Source of the DNA: Vibrio sp. SCSIO 43136
GTDB lineage: Bacteria; Pseudomonadota; Gammaproteobacteria; Enterobacterales; Vibrionaceae
Length of the DNA: 64,000 nucleotides
Assembly (NCBI RefSeq): GCF_023716565.1
Contig: NZ_CP071848.1
Span: 1,798,001-1,862,000, forward strand
Direction: 5' to 3'
Of the stretch, positions 47,357-55,020 are shown piece by piece (position 1 is the stretch's first letter; each line of letters starts with the position of its first letter). The notes under the pieces are model-generated. The model had not been told where the DNA came from, searched no databases, and worked only from the letters and a program-made list of their open reading frames with translations. The position numbers and the translations under genes were made by a program.

Positions 47357-47532
47357 TTAGCGCCAGCGTCCGTTGGCGAAAGCATCCCTTTACCCTTAGC
47401 GTCAGCGTCCGTTAGCGAAAGCATCCCTTTACCCCTTAGCGCCAGCGTCCGTTAGCGAAAGCACCCCTTTACCCCTTAGCGCCAGCGTCCGTTAGCGAAA
47501 GCGTCCCTTTTCCCCTTAGCGTCAGCGTCCGG
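47357..47532. repeat. Tandem array of about 4.4 copies of a 40-bp repeat
   Basis: Copies begin at TTAG at 47357, 47396, 47436, 47476 and 47516 (periods 39, 40, 40, 40). The best conserved part is TTAGCGYCAGCGTCCGTT. The whole unit is repeated, with few changes, up to the last partial copy, which ends one base before the stop codon of the DUF1289 gene. Each copy contains an imperfect dyad (CGCCAGCG-TC-CGTTGGCG in copy 1; others with one or two mismatches or G-U pairs). The array lies downstream of both flanking genes, so it is in a 3' untranslated region. Confidence 0.9.
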
Positions 47533-47533
47533 T

Positions 47534-47791
47534 TTAGCCAAACAAATCCTGTTGCGGCGACGTATCCTCAACCTGCACCACTTCAATATCTGACGTTTTT
47601 TTCTTCGCCATCTTTCTTCGATATCTTTGTCGGCATAACTTGATCACATGCCTTTGTTGGGCGGGTGTCATTTGTAGCCAGGTGAAGCGCTCTTCTCGTT
47701 TGCGCATGCAACCTTGGCAATAACCTTTTTCATCAACATTGCATACCCCAACACACGGGCTGGGTACAGCAAAGAATTCTAGCTGTTCCAT
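47534..47791 (-). CDS. DUF1289 family small cysteine protein
   Basis: The 85-residue protein has the DUF1289 core SPCVGVCNVDEKGYCQGCMRKREERFTW with four cysteines that probably bind metal, followed by the PAQQRHVIKLCRQR helix. Such proteins are widespread in proteobacteria without known function. The extended basic and acidic C-terminus varies. GGAGGGG lies close before the ATG. The 40-bp repeat array begins directly after its stop codon. Confidence 0.85.
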   Translation of the reverse strand: MEQLEFFAVPSPCVGVCNVDEKGYCQGCMRKREERFTWLQMTPAQQRHVIKLCRQRYRRKMAKKKTSDIEVVQVEDTSPQQDLFG

Positions 47792-47926
47792 TTATCCCCT
47801 CCCTACTTATACCAATATGCCATAGTTGCGACGCTTGGCTATGATTTTGACGGATTTTTGCTGATCAGACAGCGTTGAACTTGGTTATACTGCTAAACAA
47901 CAGCTTTCATAAAATGGAGAATTAGC

Positions 47927-48352
47927 GTGAAAAAGTCTCTCGTAATTATCAGTTTAGCTGCACTGACCGCAGCTTGCTCTTCTCAAATGCCAACCGTGAC
48001 AGAAACTGACCTTCAGCACCATCACTGGCTGCTGACCAAAATTGATGGCAAAACTGTACAAGAGACACCTCATCACAAAGTGGCGAGTATTGAAATTGGT
48101 GAGAAAATGTCTGCCAACGGTTTTGCTGGTTGTAATGGATATTTTGGTCAAGCAGAGCTGCAAGATGGCAAATTGAGAGTCAAGGATATGGGGATGACTC
48201 GAAAGATGTGTGCACCTGACAAGATGAAAACTGAACAGATTATGGGTTCTGTACTCGGCCAGTGGAGCGACATCACCTTAACCAAAGAAGGAATGATCCT
48301 CAAAGGGCAGCAGCATACTCTTGAGTTCACTCTAAGAGATTGGGTTTACTGA
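47927..48352 (+). CDS. META domain lipoprotein (HslJ-like)
   Basis: The 141-residue protein starts at GTG with GGAGA eight bases upstream. Residues 1-17 are a lipoprotein signal (MKKSLVIISLAALTAACSS, lipobox LTAAC). The rest is one META domain: HHWLLTKIDGKTV, GFAGCNGYFGQAEL, MGMTRKMCAPDKMKTEQ and a final LKGQQHTLEF strand. E. coli HslJ of this family is a heat-induced outer-membrane lipoprotein linked to novobiocin resistance. It is monocistronic and divergent from the DUF1289 gene. Confidence 0.9.
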   Translation: MKKSLVIISLAALTAACSSQMPTVTETDLQHHHWLLTKIDGKTVQETPHHKVASIEIGEKMSANGFAGCNGYFGQAELQDGKLRVKDMGMTRKMCAPDKMKTEQIMGSVLGQWSDITLTKEGMILKGQQHTLEFTLRDWVY

Positions 48353-48364
48353 TTTCCAGGCCTA

Positions 48365-48396
48365 GGGCAATTTACTCAAAAATTGCCCCCATTTTC
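48365..48396 (+). terminator. Rho-independent terminator after the META lipoprotein gene
   Basis: GGGCAATTT, short loop, AAATTGCCC followed by CCATTTTC. Confidence 0.65.
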
Positions 48397-48522
48397 TTTC
48401 CCAAAATTCTCTTCCCTCACGTTGCCAACATCACTGATGTAAACAGTTTGCTGTACTCTTATTAATAACCATGTAATATCAAAGGCATATTATTTTTGTG
48501 CAAACTCATCAAATAAAGCCTT

Positions 48523-49497
48523 ATGCCAGCCAACTTCAAGCACGAATACGCCTTTGACCCAAGCTATGGTTATACGTTAGAGCAGCTTCAGCAATCTGCC
48601 GCTAGCGCCGTTCCAGAAGATTTTGAGCAGTTTTGGAGCCTCAAGTATCAACGTGCCTTGCAAGTTAAAACGCATCTTAACTTGCAAGATACCGGACGTA
48701 TTATTAACCACTGGCGGATCTTCGACTGCTACTATGATTCTACCGATAATACTCGCATTGGTGGCTGGTTATTGTTGCCAGAAGAAGGCAGGGTCAATGG
48801 CGCTGTCGTGTGGGCTCATGGGTATGGTGGCATAGATGAGCCAGATACCAGTTGGAAGCTTAAAAACACCGCAATGCTAATCCCTTGTGTGCGTGGCATC
48901 AGTCGCAGTGCTCACGAGCCTATTTCCACAGATCCCTATTGGCATGTATTGCACGATGTTCAAGACAAATACCGCTATATCATCGGTGGATGTGTACAGG
49001 ACCTCTGGTGCGGTATTTCTGCGCTACTGTCTCTGTTTCCGCATGTTGAGCAAAATATTGGCATGATTGGCAGTAGTTTAGGTGGTGGGCTTGGCACCTT
49101 TGCATCTGCATTCGATAAACGCATCAAACGCTCTCACCTGCACGTACCAACGTTTGGCAACAGTGAGTTAAGACTAACAATGCCAACCGTCGGAAGCACC
49201 CAAGCATTAATCGAATTCCCTGATAAGAATATACTAAATAAAACTCTCCCGTACTTTGATGCCTCATGTGCGGCTCGCTTCATCCGCCAGCCAAGCCACT
49301 GGGCACTCGCTAAATTTGACCCTTATGTCGCCCCACCCGGCCAGTTCAGTATTTACAACGGCTGCACCGCTGAGAAACACTGCTTTATTCTCGATGCTGG
49401 CCATTTCATTTATCGGGGTGAAGGGAAACAACGTCGTGAGCTTCGCAAACAAGTCGAAGCGTTTTTTGCAGTCTTGGGAGAAGATAATGCATCGTGA
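48523..49497 (+). CDS. Acetylxylan esterase / cephalosporin-C deacetylase-like hydrolase
   Basis: The 324-residue alpha/beta hydrolase shows the family features VWAHGYGG (oxyanion region, near residue 95), DVRG-like PCVRGISRSAH, the nucleophile in IGMIGSSLGGGLGTF (GSSLGG, near residue 185) and the late histidine in ILDAGHFIYRGEG. This matches the AXE1 family, which removes acetyl groups from xylan oligomers or cephalosporin C. No signal peptide is seen, so it acts in the cytoplasm, perhaps on imported acetylated sugars. It overlaps the next hydrolase gene by 11 bases. Confidence 0.82.
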   Translation: MPANFKHEYAFDPSYGYTLEQLQQSAASAVPEDFEQFWSLKYQRALQVKTHLNLQDTGRIINHWRIFDCYYDSTDNTRIGGWLLLPEEGRVNGAVVWAHGYGGIDEPDTSWKLKNTAMLIPCVRGISRSAHEPISTDPYWHVLHDVQDKYRYIIGGCVQDLWCGISALLSLFPHVEQNIGMIGSSLGGGLGTFASAFDKRIKRSHLHVPTFGNSELRLTMPTVGSTQALIEFPDKNILNKTLPYFDASCAARFIRQPSHWALAKFDPYVAPPGQFSIYNGCTAEKHCFILDAGHFIYRGEGKQRRELRKQVEAFFAVLGEDNAS

Positions 49498-50215
49498 ATA
49501 CCATAGATGGTGGAGTCCTAATTTAAATCGGGAGATGGAACTGCTGATTTTCGGCCATAGTGGCGCAAAGGTTTTGGTCTTCCCAACCCGAGGAGGACGA
49601 TTTTATGAATATGAAAACCTTGGCTTAGTCAATTCCATCGCCGATAAGATTAACGCAGGCCAGTTGCAACTCTACTGTGTGGACAGTATCGACACGGAAA
49701 GTATGTACTGTTATTGGGCTCACCCTCATGGGCGTATACAACGCCATAAACAGTATGAAGAGTATATCTTGCAGGAAGTCTTGCCATTAATGGCAAATAA
49801 AAATGATCACCCTTGCACCATTTCTCACGGTTGCTCGTTAGGTGCTTTTCATGCGGCAAATATCTTCTTCAGACACCCTCATCTATTCCAAAAGCTTGCC
49901 GCATTTTCGGGTCGATACGACTTAACTTGGGGGGTAGAGTCTTTTAGTGATCTATTTGACGGCTATTATCATGAAGATATCTACTACAATACGCCAACAC
50001 ACTTCCTGCAAAGCCTCTCAAGCCCTGAACAACTTGATCATATTCGCAATAGCGACATCGTCTTTACCATAGGTAGAGAAGACCCATTTTTACAAAACAA
50101 CCATATGATCAGTGAGATACTGAATCAAAAACAAGTGCATCACCGTATGTACGAGTGGGATGGCCGTGCCCATCGCGGTAAGTTTTGGCGTCAGATGACA
50201 CCGCTTTATTTGTGA
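49487..50215 (+). CDS. Esterase D-like alpha/beta hydrolase
   Basis: The product is 242 residues from the ATG at 49487 (MHREYHRWWSPNLNREMELLIFGHSG), with GGGAGA just upstream. The frame is open further upstream but that part is antisense-like shadow inside the previous gene. The nucleophile motif is GCSLG near residue 123 (SHGCSLGAFHAANIFFRHP). The acid is likely in FTIGREDPFL and the histidine in GRAHRGKFW. It fits the putative esterase family (PF00756) that includes S-formylglutathione hydrolase. Coupled translation with the preceding deacetylase suggests a shared substrate. A very strong terminator follows. Confidence 0.8.
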   Translation: MHREYHRWWSPNLNREMELLIFGHSGAKVLVFPTRGGRFYEYENLGLVNSIADKINAGQLQLYCVDSIDTESMYCYWAHPHGRIQRHKQYEEYILQEVLPLMANKNDHPCTISHGCSLGAFHAANIFFRHPHLFQKLAAFSGRYDLTWGVESFSDLFDGYYHEDIYYNTPTHFLQSLSSPEQLDHIRNSDIVFTIGREDPFLQNNHMISEILNQKQVHHRMYEWDGRAHRGKFWRQMTPLYL

Positions 50216-50222
50216 TACAGCC

Positions 50223-50268
50223 AAACTTAAACGGCTCCTAATAAAAATAGGAGCCGTTTAAGTTTTTA
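50223..50268 (+). terminator. Very long-stemmed terminator after the hydrolase pair
   Basis: An 18-pair perfect stem (AAACTTAAACGGCTCCTA with its complement), loop ATAAAAA, T-rich end. Possibly active in both directions. Confidence 0.9.
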
Positions 50269-50290
50269 GTGCCATGCCTTAACGTTCAAA

Positions 50291-50599
50291 CTACGCCACT
50301 GCCCTACCACGTTTAATCAGCTGGATTTTTAGGTTCACACACTGCAACCCTTGGGATTGAAAGTCTTGCTTAATCTTACGCATATCTTCCGTCGACTTAA
50401 CGCTGGTATATTCAATATTGAAGTCAGACGCATGCCCAAGTTTGATAATTTGTTCGCGCTGACTTCCTTTTCGATTCCAACCCGTGGCAACATTTTGCTT
50501 AATTTCATGTGGGTTCAATTCCTCGAACGATACATGCGTGCTGATAAAAAACAGCTTTTCAATTTTGGAATAAAATACCCAACATTTATAATCTTGCAT
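50291..50599 (-). CDS. Hypothetical protein (102 aa)
   Basis: I do not recognise this protein. It has a good start (AGGAG eight bases before the ATG). The product is small, basic and mixed alpha/beta, beginning MQDYKCWVFYSKIEKLFFIS, with a central NVATGWNRKGSQREQIIKLG. It has no membrane segment or signal peptide. The ORF lies between two well-supported genes and on the same strand as the periplasmic gene upstream, 66 bases away. It could be a diverged GIY-YIG-like small protein but the key motifs are not visible. Confidence 0.6.
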   Translation of the reverse strand: MQDYKCWVFYSKIEKLFFISTHVSFEELNPHEIKQNVATGWNRKGSQREQIIKLGHASDFNIEYTSVKSTEDMRKIKQDFQSQGLQCVNLKIQLIKRGRAVA

Positions 50600-50665
50600 T
50601 CCACACTCCTAAAAATAGAACCATCCAAAGCACAACAAACAAGCTGCTATTTGGTTTATTCAAGT

Positions 50666-50977
50666 TTAATCACACACTCGTGCAATCTTGTCTCGGTTCG
50701 ACTTATCGGTTGCGATGATGACCGTTGTAACCTTTTTGCCACTGCCAATAGCAGCAAATTTTTTAAAACCGATAAACTCCCCTTTACTGGCGACTTTTCC
50801 ACACACCTGGGTCTCTTTGTTGCCATGCTCCACATCTTTAAAACGAACATCTTTTGAATCATCCAACGCTTCTGTCACTGCGATCTTGGCTACAGGAATC
50901 GATAGTTTCTTATCGGCGGCATGTACATTAGAGATAAGTGCGGTGGCTGCCACTGCTGCAAATACTAACTTTTTCAT
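50666..50977 (-). CDS. Small periplasmic hypothetical protein
   Basis: The 103-residue protein has a classical signal peptide (MKKLVFAAVAATALISNVHA, cleavage before ADKK). The mature part of about 83 residues is basic, with two cysteines (VCGKVASKGE and the final ARVCD) that may form a disulfide. The stretch EHGNKETQVCGKVASKGEFIGFKKFAAIGSGKKV resembles small OB-fold-like periplasmic proteins, without certainty. AAGGGGG lies before the ATG. It may be co-transcribed with the 102-residue gene downstream. Confidence 0.75.
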   Translation of the reverse strand: MKKLVFAAVAATALISNVHAADKKLSIPVAKIAVTEALDDSKDVRFKDVEHGNKETQVCGKVASKGEFIGFKKFAAIGSGKKVTTVIIATDKSNRDKIARVCD

Positions 50978-51203
50978 AATTCCCCCTTGTTTACGGTCAC
51001 AACCGCATTGCTCGTAATCAAAGTGCGCATCTTAGCGGCGATTTCTCCTAGTTACACCGCAAAAAGACGAAGTTGTTTACCCCCGAAAACAACTCTGTGT
51101 TTAACCATTGACACCTGATAAATAGCTATATATGTCAATGTGATAGCGCAATGACCAAATGAGTTCTTTCCGTCGGCAATGATTGAATAGAAATGCACAT
51201 TTT
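50978..51203. other. Intergenic region between the periplasmic gene and metR
   Basis: Divergent promoter region. It contains a hairpin GTTGTTT-ACCCCCGA-AAACAAC at about 51073-51094 and AT-rich stretches. No small ORF is supported. The MetJ-type operator lies at its right end. Confidence 0.5.
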
Positions 51204-51219
51204 AGACGTCTAGCCGTTT
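51204..51219. promoter_or_regulatory. MetJ operator (two tandem met boxes) before metR
   Basis: AGACGTCT is a perfect met box, directly followed by AGCCGTTT (six of eight matches). MetJ binds two or more adjacent eight-base boxes. The site lies 70-85 bases before the metR start and abuts a possible -35 (TTGACC at 51223-51228, with TATGAG 16 bases on). Confidence 0.75.
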
Positions 51220-51288
51220 ACATTGACCTAGATCTTGGTTAGTTTATGAGTTAAATCGAATACGGATTAGTTGAGATGAAGGGAATTA

Positions 51289-52200
51289 ATGATAGAGCTT
51301 AAACATCTGCGTACTCTAACTTCGCTGAGGGAAACTGGGTCTTTAACGGCAACAGCCACGGCATTACACCTGACTCAGTCAGCGCTATCACACCAACTTA
51401 AAGAGCTAGAGTCTCGTATTGGTAGCCAGTTGTTTTTACGTAAGACTCGTCCGGTAAAGTTTACCGAGGAAGGCAGTCTATTACTCAAGTTGGCCGACGA
51501 AGTCCTGCCCAAAATTGCCAAAACCGAAAGTGAGCTAGCAGGCCTAAAACAAGATATGAATGGACGCTTGCATATGGCCATCGAATGCCATTCGTGCTTT
51601 CAGTGGCTAATGCCTGCCATCAAGTCTTACCAAATGAGTTGGCCTGATGTCTCATTAGACTTTTCCGCCGGTTTTGGCTTTGAGCCTATCCCAGCCCTTC
51701 TTGCGGGTGAACTGGATTTAGTGATCACCTCCGACATACTGCCTCGTTCAGAAGTCCACTATGAGCCACTATTTGATTTCGAGATGCGCTTGATTACTTC
51801 CCCGCAGCACCCGCTTGCTCAGGTAGATGCTATTGAGCCGCACCACCTTGTCGAAGAAACAATGATCAGTTATCCCGTACAAAAGCAGCGCCTTGATGTG
51901 GTCAAACATTTCCTTGCTCCAGCAGGCGTAGAGCCGCAGAAATGGAAACAGTCGGATAACACCTTAATGCTGGTACAAATGGTTTCAGCAGGGCTCGGTG
52001 TGGCAGCCTTACCAAACTGGGCCATTAGTGAGTTTGCTAATCAAGGATTGATAACCAGTAAACCATTGGGTGAAGGGTTATGGAGAAGACTGTTTGCCGC
52101 TACTCGAAGCAGTGATAGCGATAGACACTACCTCCAAGCATTTTTTACCACGGCAAGAACACAATGCAAAAGCCACCTTGATGGGATCAAGATGGCTTAA
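51289..52200 (+). CDS. metR: LysR-type methionine regulator MetR
   Basis: MetR activates metE, metH and glyA-type genes with homocysteine as cofactor. The 303-residue protein begins MIELKHLRTLTSLRETGSLTATATALHLTQSALSHQLKELE (winged HTH, 1-60). Its effector domain carries the MetR-specific IECHSCFQWLMPAI, GELDLVITSDILPRSEVHYEPLFDFE and YPVQKQRLDVVKHFL. Length agrees with family members. The upstream MetJ boxes suggest repression by S-adenosylmethionine-MetJ, as in E. coli. metE is not in the window. Its last codons form a hairpin (about 52172-52196). Confidence 0.96.
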   Translation: MIELKHLRTLTSLRETGSLTATATALHLTQSALSHQLKELESRIGSQLFLRKTRPVKFTEEGSLLLKLADEVLPKIAKTESELAGLKQDMNGRLHMAIECHSCFQWLMPAIKSYQMSWPDVSLDFSAGFGFEPIPALLAGELDLVITSDILPRSEVHYEPLFDFEMRLITSPQHPLAQVDAIEPHHLVEETMISYPVQKQRLDVVKHFLAPAGVEPQKWKQSDNTLMLVQMVSAGLGVAALPNWAISEFANQGLITSKPLGEGLWRRLFAATRSSDSDRHYLQAFFTTARTQCKSHLDGIKMA

Positions 52201-52232
52201 TAAACATTAGGTCAACACGCCCTAGTTAGTCT

Positions 52233-52430
52233 TTATTGAAGTGATTTAAACTGGTTGGTGAGTGGGTCGTATTGATAGCCAAGCGAATCTAACTTACCAA
52301 CCATACTATCAACATCCATTTCGTAGGTGCTCACTAGATCTTCTAGGCTATTGCACTCCAAACGAAGCTTTTCATTCACAATACCTAACAAGATCCCGGC
52401 ATCTAACGATGTCACATTACTCAGATCCAT
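52233..52430 (-). CDS. DUF4250 domain protein
   Basis: This 65-residue protein begins MDLSNVTSLDAGILLGIVNEKLRLECNSLEDL, from the ATG at 52430 with AAGGAG six bases upstream; the longer frame from 52469 has no such site. The whole chain matches the short helical DUF4250 family, in which VNEKLR and LGYQYDPLTNQF are the landmarks. Function is unknown; the fold suggests a small HTH-like or adaptor protein. It converges on metR. Confidence 0.8.
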   Translation of the reverse strand: MDLSNVTSLDAGILLGIVNEKLRLECNSLEDLVSTYEMDVDSMVGKLDSLGYQYDPLTNQFKSLQ

Positions 52431-52532
52431 ACGCGACTCCTTTGCAACGGCAAACAACCAAGTTCCCATAAGTGTAGCGTACGGAGTCGTCTCTTAAGTG
52501 ATCGCCCGCTAATTTTGAAGCAAAAGCTGATG

Positions 52533-53216
52533 TTAGACCGTAAAAGCAAACAAGGGCAATAAAGCGGTGTTTGCGCCGAACATCAGTACCATAGCCGCAG
52601 CAACCATTAACTTGTTCACTGTTACTTGGCGAACAATATGCCAGCACCAAATCAATGCAGCCCCAATTGAAAGCACAAAACCTAAGCCCAACTGCACGAT
52701 TTTCTCATTGACCACTGTTTCACCCAACCCCCAAGCTTGCATTGCTAGTGCAATAACCAGCACCATTAAACTTACAATACCAAATGCAGGTAGGATACGA
52801 TGAAATGCTTGCAGTCGGCTGCGAGCTTGAATCAATAACAGGTGGGCAAACAAAGCACCACTCACGGCTCCCCAAAGGATCTGTTGCATCACCAATGCGA
52901 CACCGCCTAACTGGAAGCTATTAACCATTACGCTAAACAGCCCCAAGCCGTTAACCCCATAAAGCAACCATAGTGGACCAATCTGTCGCGTTTTCTTAGT
53001 CTCAACTTGCGAATAGAAATAGACGATACCTCCAGCAATCGCAAGTGATTCAATAGCAAACAGAGCACAGGCCAACCATAGTGCAGCAATTGCTGGAAGA
53101 AGTTTATGAAGCCTACCTCGCTGGCCGGGGCAGATATCCCCTTTTACTAGGACCAAGGTAATAATTGCCAAGGCACCGACTAACATTGCCGGTAACAAAA
53201 GTAGAGCTGGGTACAT
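52533..53216 (-). CDS. Multi-pass membrane protein of unknown function
   Basis: The product is 227 residues from the ATG at 53216 (MYPALLLLPAMLVGALAII); a TTG start at 53252 adding MRLFDHDLIWTF is also possible. It has about seven hydrophobic helices with short loops, a basic segment after helix 1 (CPGQRGRLHKLL) and no recognised motif. It is monocistronic. It looks like a Vibrio conserved hypothetical inner-membrane protein. Confidence 0.7.
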   Translation of the reverse strand: MYPALLLLPAMLVGALAIITLVLVKGDICPGQRGRLHKLLPAIAALWLACALFAIESLAIAGGIVYFYSQVETKKTRQIGPLWLLYGVNGLGLFSVMVNSFQLGGVALVMQQILWGAVSGALFAHLLLIQARSRLQAFHRILPAFGIVSLMVLVIALAMQAWGLGETVVNEKIVQLGLGFVLSIGAALIWCWHIVRQVTVNKLMVAAAMVLMFGANTALLPLFAFTV

Positions 53217-53252
53217 AAACGTCCATATCAAGTCATGATCAAATAGGCGCAA

Positions 53253-53488
53253 ATGATAACAAAGCCGAGCATAAAGCCAAATTCAATTTCCACTTCAACC
53301 TTTTCCGAACACACCCAAGAGGCATTTTGCTAAAAAGTCGCACTTTAGAACGTTATGCCTCTGTACGCTATATTTATGCAGGTAATGGCCCAAACAATTA
53401 AATAGGCATTCAAGATAAAATAAGCACCCATCGCAGGGCAAACGTTTGCTTTTAATGCATTCACCGAAAAAATAGTCACTATAATTTC
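53253..53488. other. Intergenic region upstream of dcuC
   Basis: AT-rich divergent region without supported ORFs. Apart from the FNR-like site just to its right and a TATACA at 53542 I see no distinct signal. Confidence 0.5.
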
Positions 53489-53502
53489 ATGTTTTAGATC
53501 AA
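53489..53502. promoter_or_regulatory. FNR-like site upstream of dcuC
   Basis: ATGTT-TTAG-ATCAA matches TTGAT-N4-ATCAA at eight of ten positions, with one perfect half. It lies about 58 bases upstream of the transcription start implied by TATACA at 53542-53547, a plausible activator distance. In E. coli dcuC is induced anaerobically by FNR. Confidence 0.45.
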
Positions 53503-53587
53503 ACCTAAGTCAAGTATAGGTCGTGCTAGAAACTATTTTTCTATACATTTCGTGTCACATTTTGCAATAAGTTAAACAAGGATTTGA

Positions 53588-54955
53588 ATGTTAGAGCTAC
53601 TTATTGGCCTGATTGTAACCATCGCAGTCGGCTACTTTATCGTTAAAGGGTATCGTGCAACAGGGGTACTACTGACATCTGGTATTGGTCTTCTGATCCT
53701 TACTGGCCTACTTGGTCATACTGTACTGCCTGAAAAAATCGCTTCTACGGGCAACATGGTGTCTGACGCACTTGAGTTCGTAAAATACATGCTTCAATAC
53801 CGTGGTGGCGGTCTTGGTATGCAGATCATGCTGCTGTGTGGCTTTGCCACTTACATGACTCACATTGGTGCTAACAATGTTGTGGTGAAGCAGTTCTCTC
53901 GTCCACTTTCTGTGATTAAATCTCCATACGTCCTGCTGGTTGCGGCATACATCGTTGCTTGTTTAATGTCTTTGGCTGTGAGCTCAGCAGCAGGGCTAGG
54001 CGTACTCCTAATGGCGACCCTGTTTCCAATGATGACAGCAATGGGTATTTCGCGTCCTGCTGCGACAGCTGTGTGTGCGTCGCCTGCAGCGATTATCTTG
54101 TCACCTACCTCAGGTGATGTCGTGATTGCCGCTGAGAAATCTGGACTACCTATTGATGTATTTGCGGTACAAACCGTACTGCCAGTCTCTATTTCTGCCA
54201 TCATCGTAATGGCGGCAGCGGCATATTTTTGGAACAAATACCTAGATAAAAAAGACAACACACCGATGGAAAAAATCGATGTGTCGGAAATCGAGACCAA
54301 AGCACCAGCCTTTTACGCTGTACTACCATTTTTGCCAATCATCGGTGTGTTTGTGTTCAATGGTCGTACTATCGACGGGTTGTACCTAGATATTTACACC
54401 ATCATGGTGGGCTCTATCTTCCTGTCGACAGTCATTAACTTCTTTGTTAATCGCTTAAATGGCCAGAAGACACTTGAAGACCTCGATGCTTGCTACCAAG
54501 GTATGGCTGACGCATTTAAGGGCGTAGTGATGCTGTTGGTTGCAGCGGGTGTGTTTGCTCAAGGTCTGATGTCGATTGGTGCGATTGATAACCTGATTGG
54601 TCTTGCCGAGGCCGCAGGTGCAGGTGGTATTGCATTGATGCTTTTGCTCGCAGGACTTACCGTTGCAGCAGCAATTGCTACCGGCTCAGGCAACGCACCA
54701 TTTTACGCCTTTGTTGAGCTTGCGCCTGCACTGGCTGCTAAGATGGGACTTAACCCTGCGTTTCTTATCATTCCAATGCTGCAAGCGTCCAACCTTGGAC
54801 GTACCATTAGCCCAGTGAGTGGCGTTATCGTTGCAACATCAGGCATGGCGAACATCAACCCATTTGATGTGGTCAAACGTACGGTTGTTCCTGTACTTTG
54901 TGGCCTTGCGACCGTTATTTTAGGCACCATTTTCTTAGTGCCTATGTACGCTTAA
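53588..54955 (+). CDS. dcuC: Anaerobic C4-dicarboxylate transporter DcuC
   Basis: DcuC exchanges or exports succinate and other C4-dicarboxylates during anaerobic growth. The 455-residue protein has about twelve membrane segments with the family blocks YRGGGLGMQIMLLCGFATYMTHIGANN (near residue 73), CASPAAIILSPTSGDVVIAAEKSG (about 160-183) and MLQASNLGRTISPVSGVIVATSG close to the C-terminus. Length is close to E. coli DcuC (461). AAGGA lies before the ATG. It has its own bidirectional terminator. DcuD is a paralogue that cannot be fully excluded. Confidence 0.9.
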   Translation: MLELLIGLIVTIAVGYFIVKGYRATGVLLTSGIGLLILTGLLGHTVLPEKIASTGNMVSDALEFVKYMLQYRGGGLGMQIMLLCGFATYMTHIGANNVVVKQFSRPLSVIKSPYVLLVAAYIVACLMSLAVSSAAGLGVLLMATLFPMMTAMGISRPAATAVCASPAAIILSPTSGDVVIAAEKSGLPIDVFAVQTVLPVSISAIIVMAAAAYFWNKYLDKKDNTPMEKIDVSEIETKAPAFYAVLPFLPIIGVFVFNGRTIDGLYLDIYTIMVGSIFLSTVINFFVNRLNGQKTLEDLDACYQGMADAFKGVVMLLVAAGVFAQGLMSIGAIDNLIGLAEAAGAGGIALMLLLAGLTVAAAIATGSGNAPFYAFVELAPALAAKMGLNPAFLIIPMLQASNLGRTISPVSGVIVATSGMANINPFDVVKRTVVPVLCGLATVILGTIFLVPMYA

Positions 54956-54977
54956 AGCTTGGTCATCAGCATACGAG

Positions 54978-55000
54978 AAAGGGAGCCGAGGCTCCCTTTT
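54978..55000. terminator. Bidirectional terminator between dcuC and the EAL gene
   Basis: AAAGGGAGCC, GAG loop, GGCTCCCTTTT between convergent genes. Confidence 0.85.
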
Positions 55001-55020
55001 GTGTTTATATTTTCAGGTCA

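Noticed and set aside
47357..47532. CRISPR array
   Set aside because: Period and repetition look similar at first, but the whole 40-bp unit is conserved with no variable spacers, and no cas genes are present.
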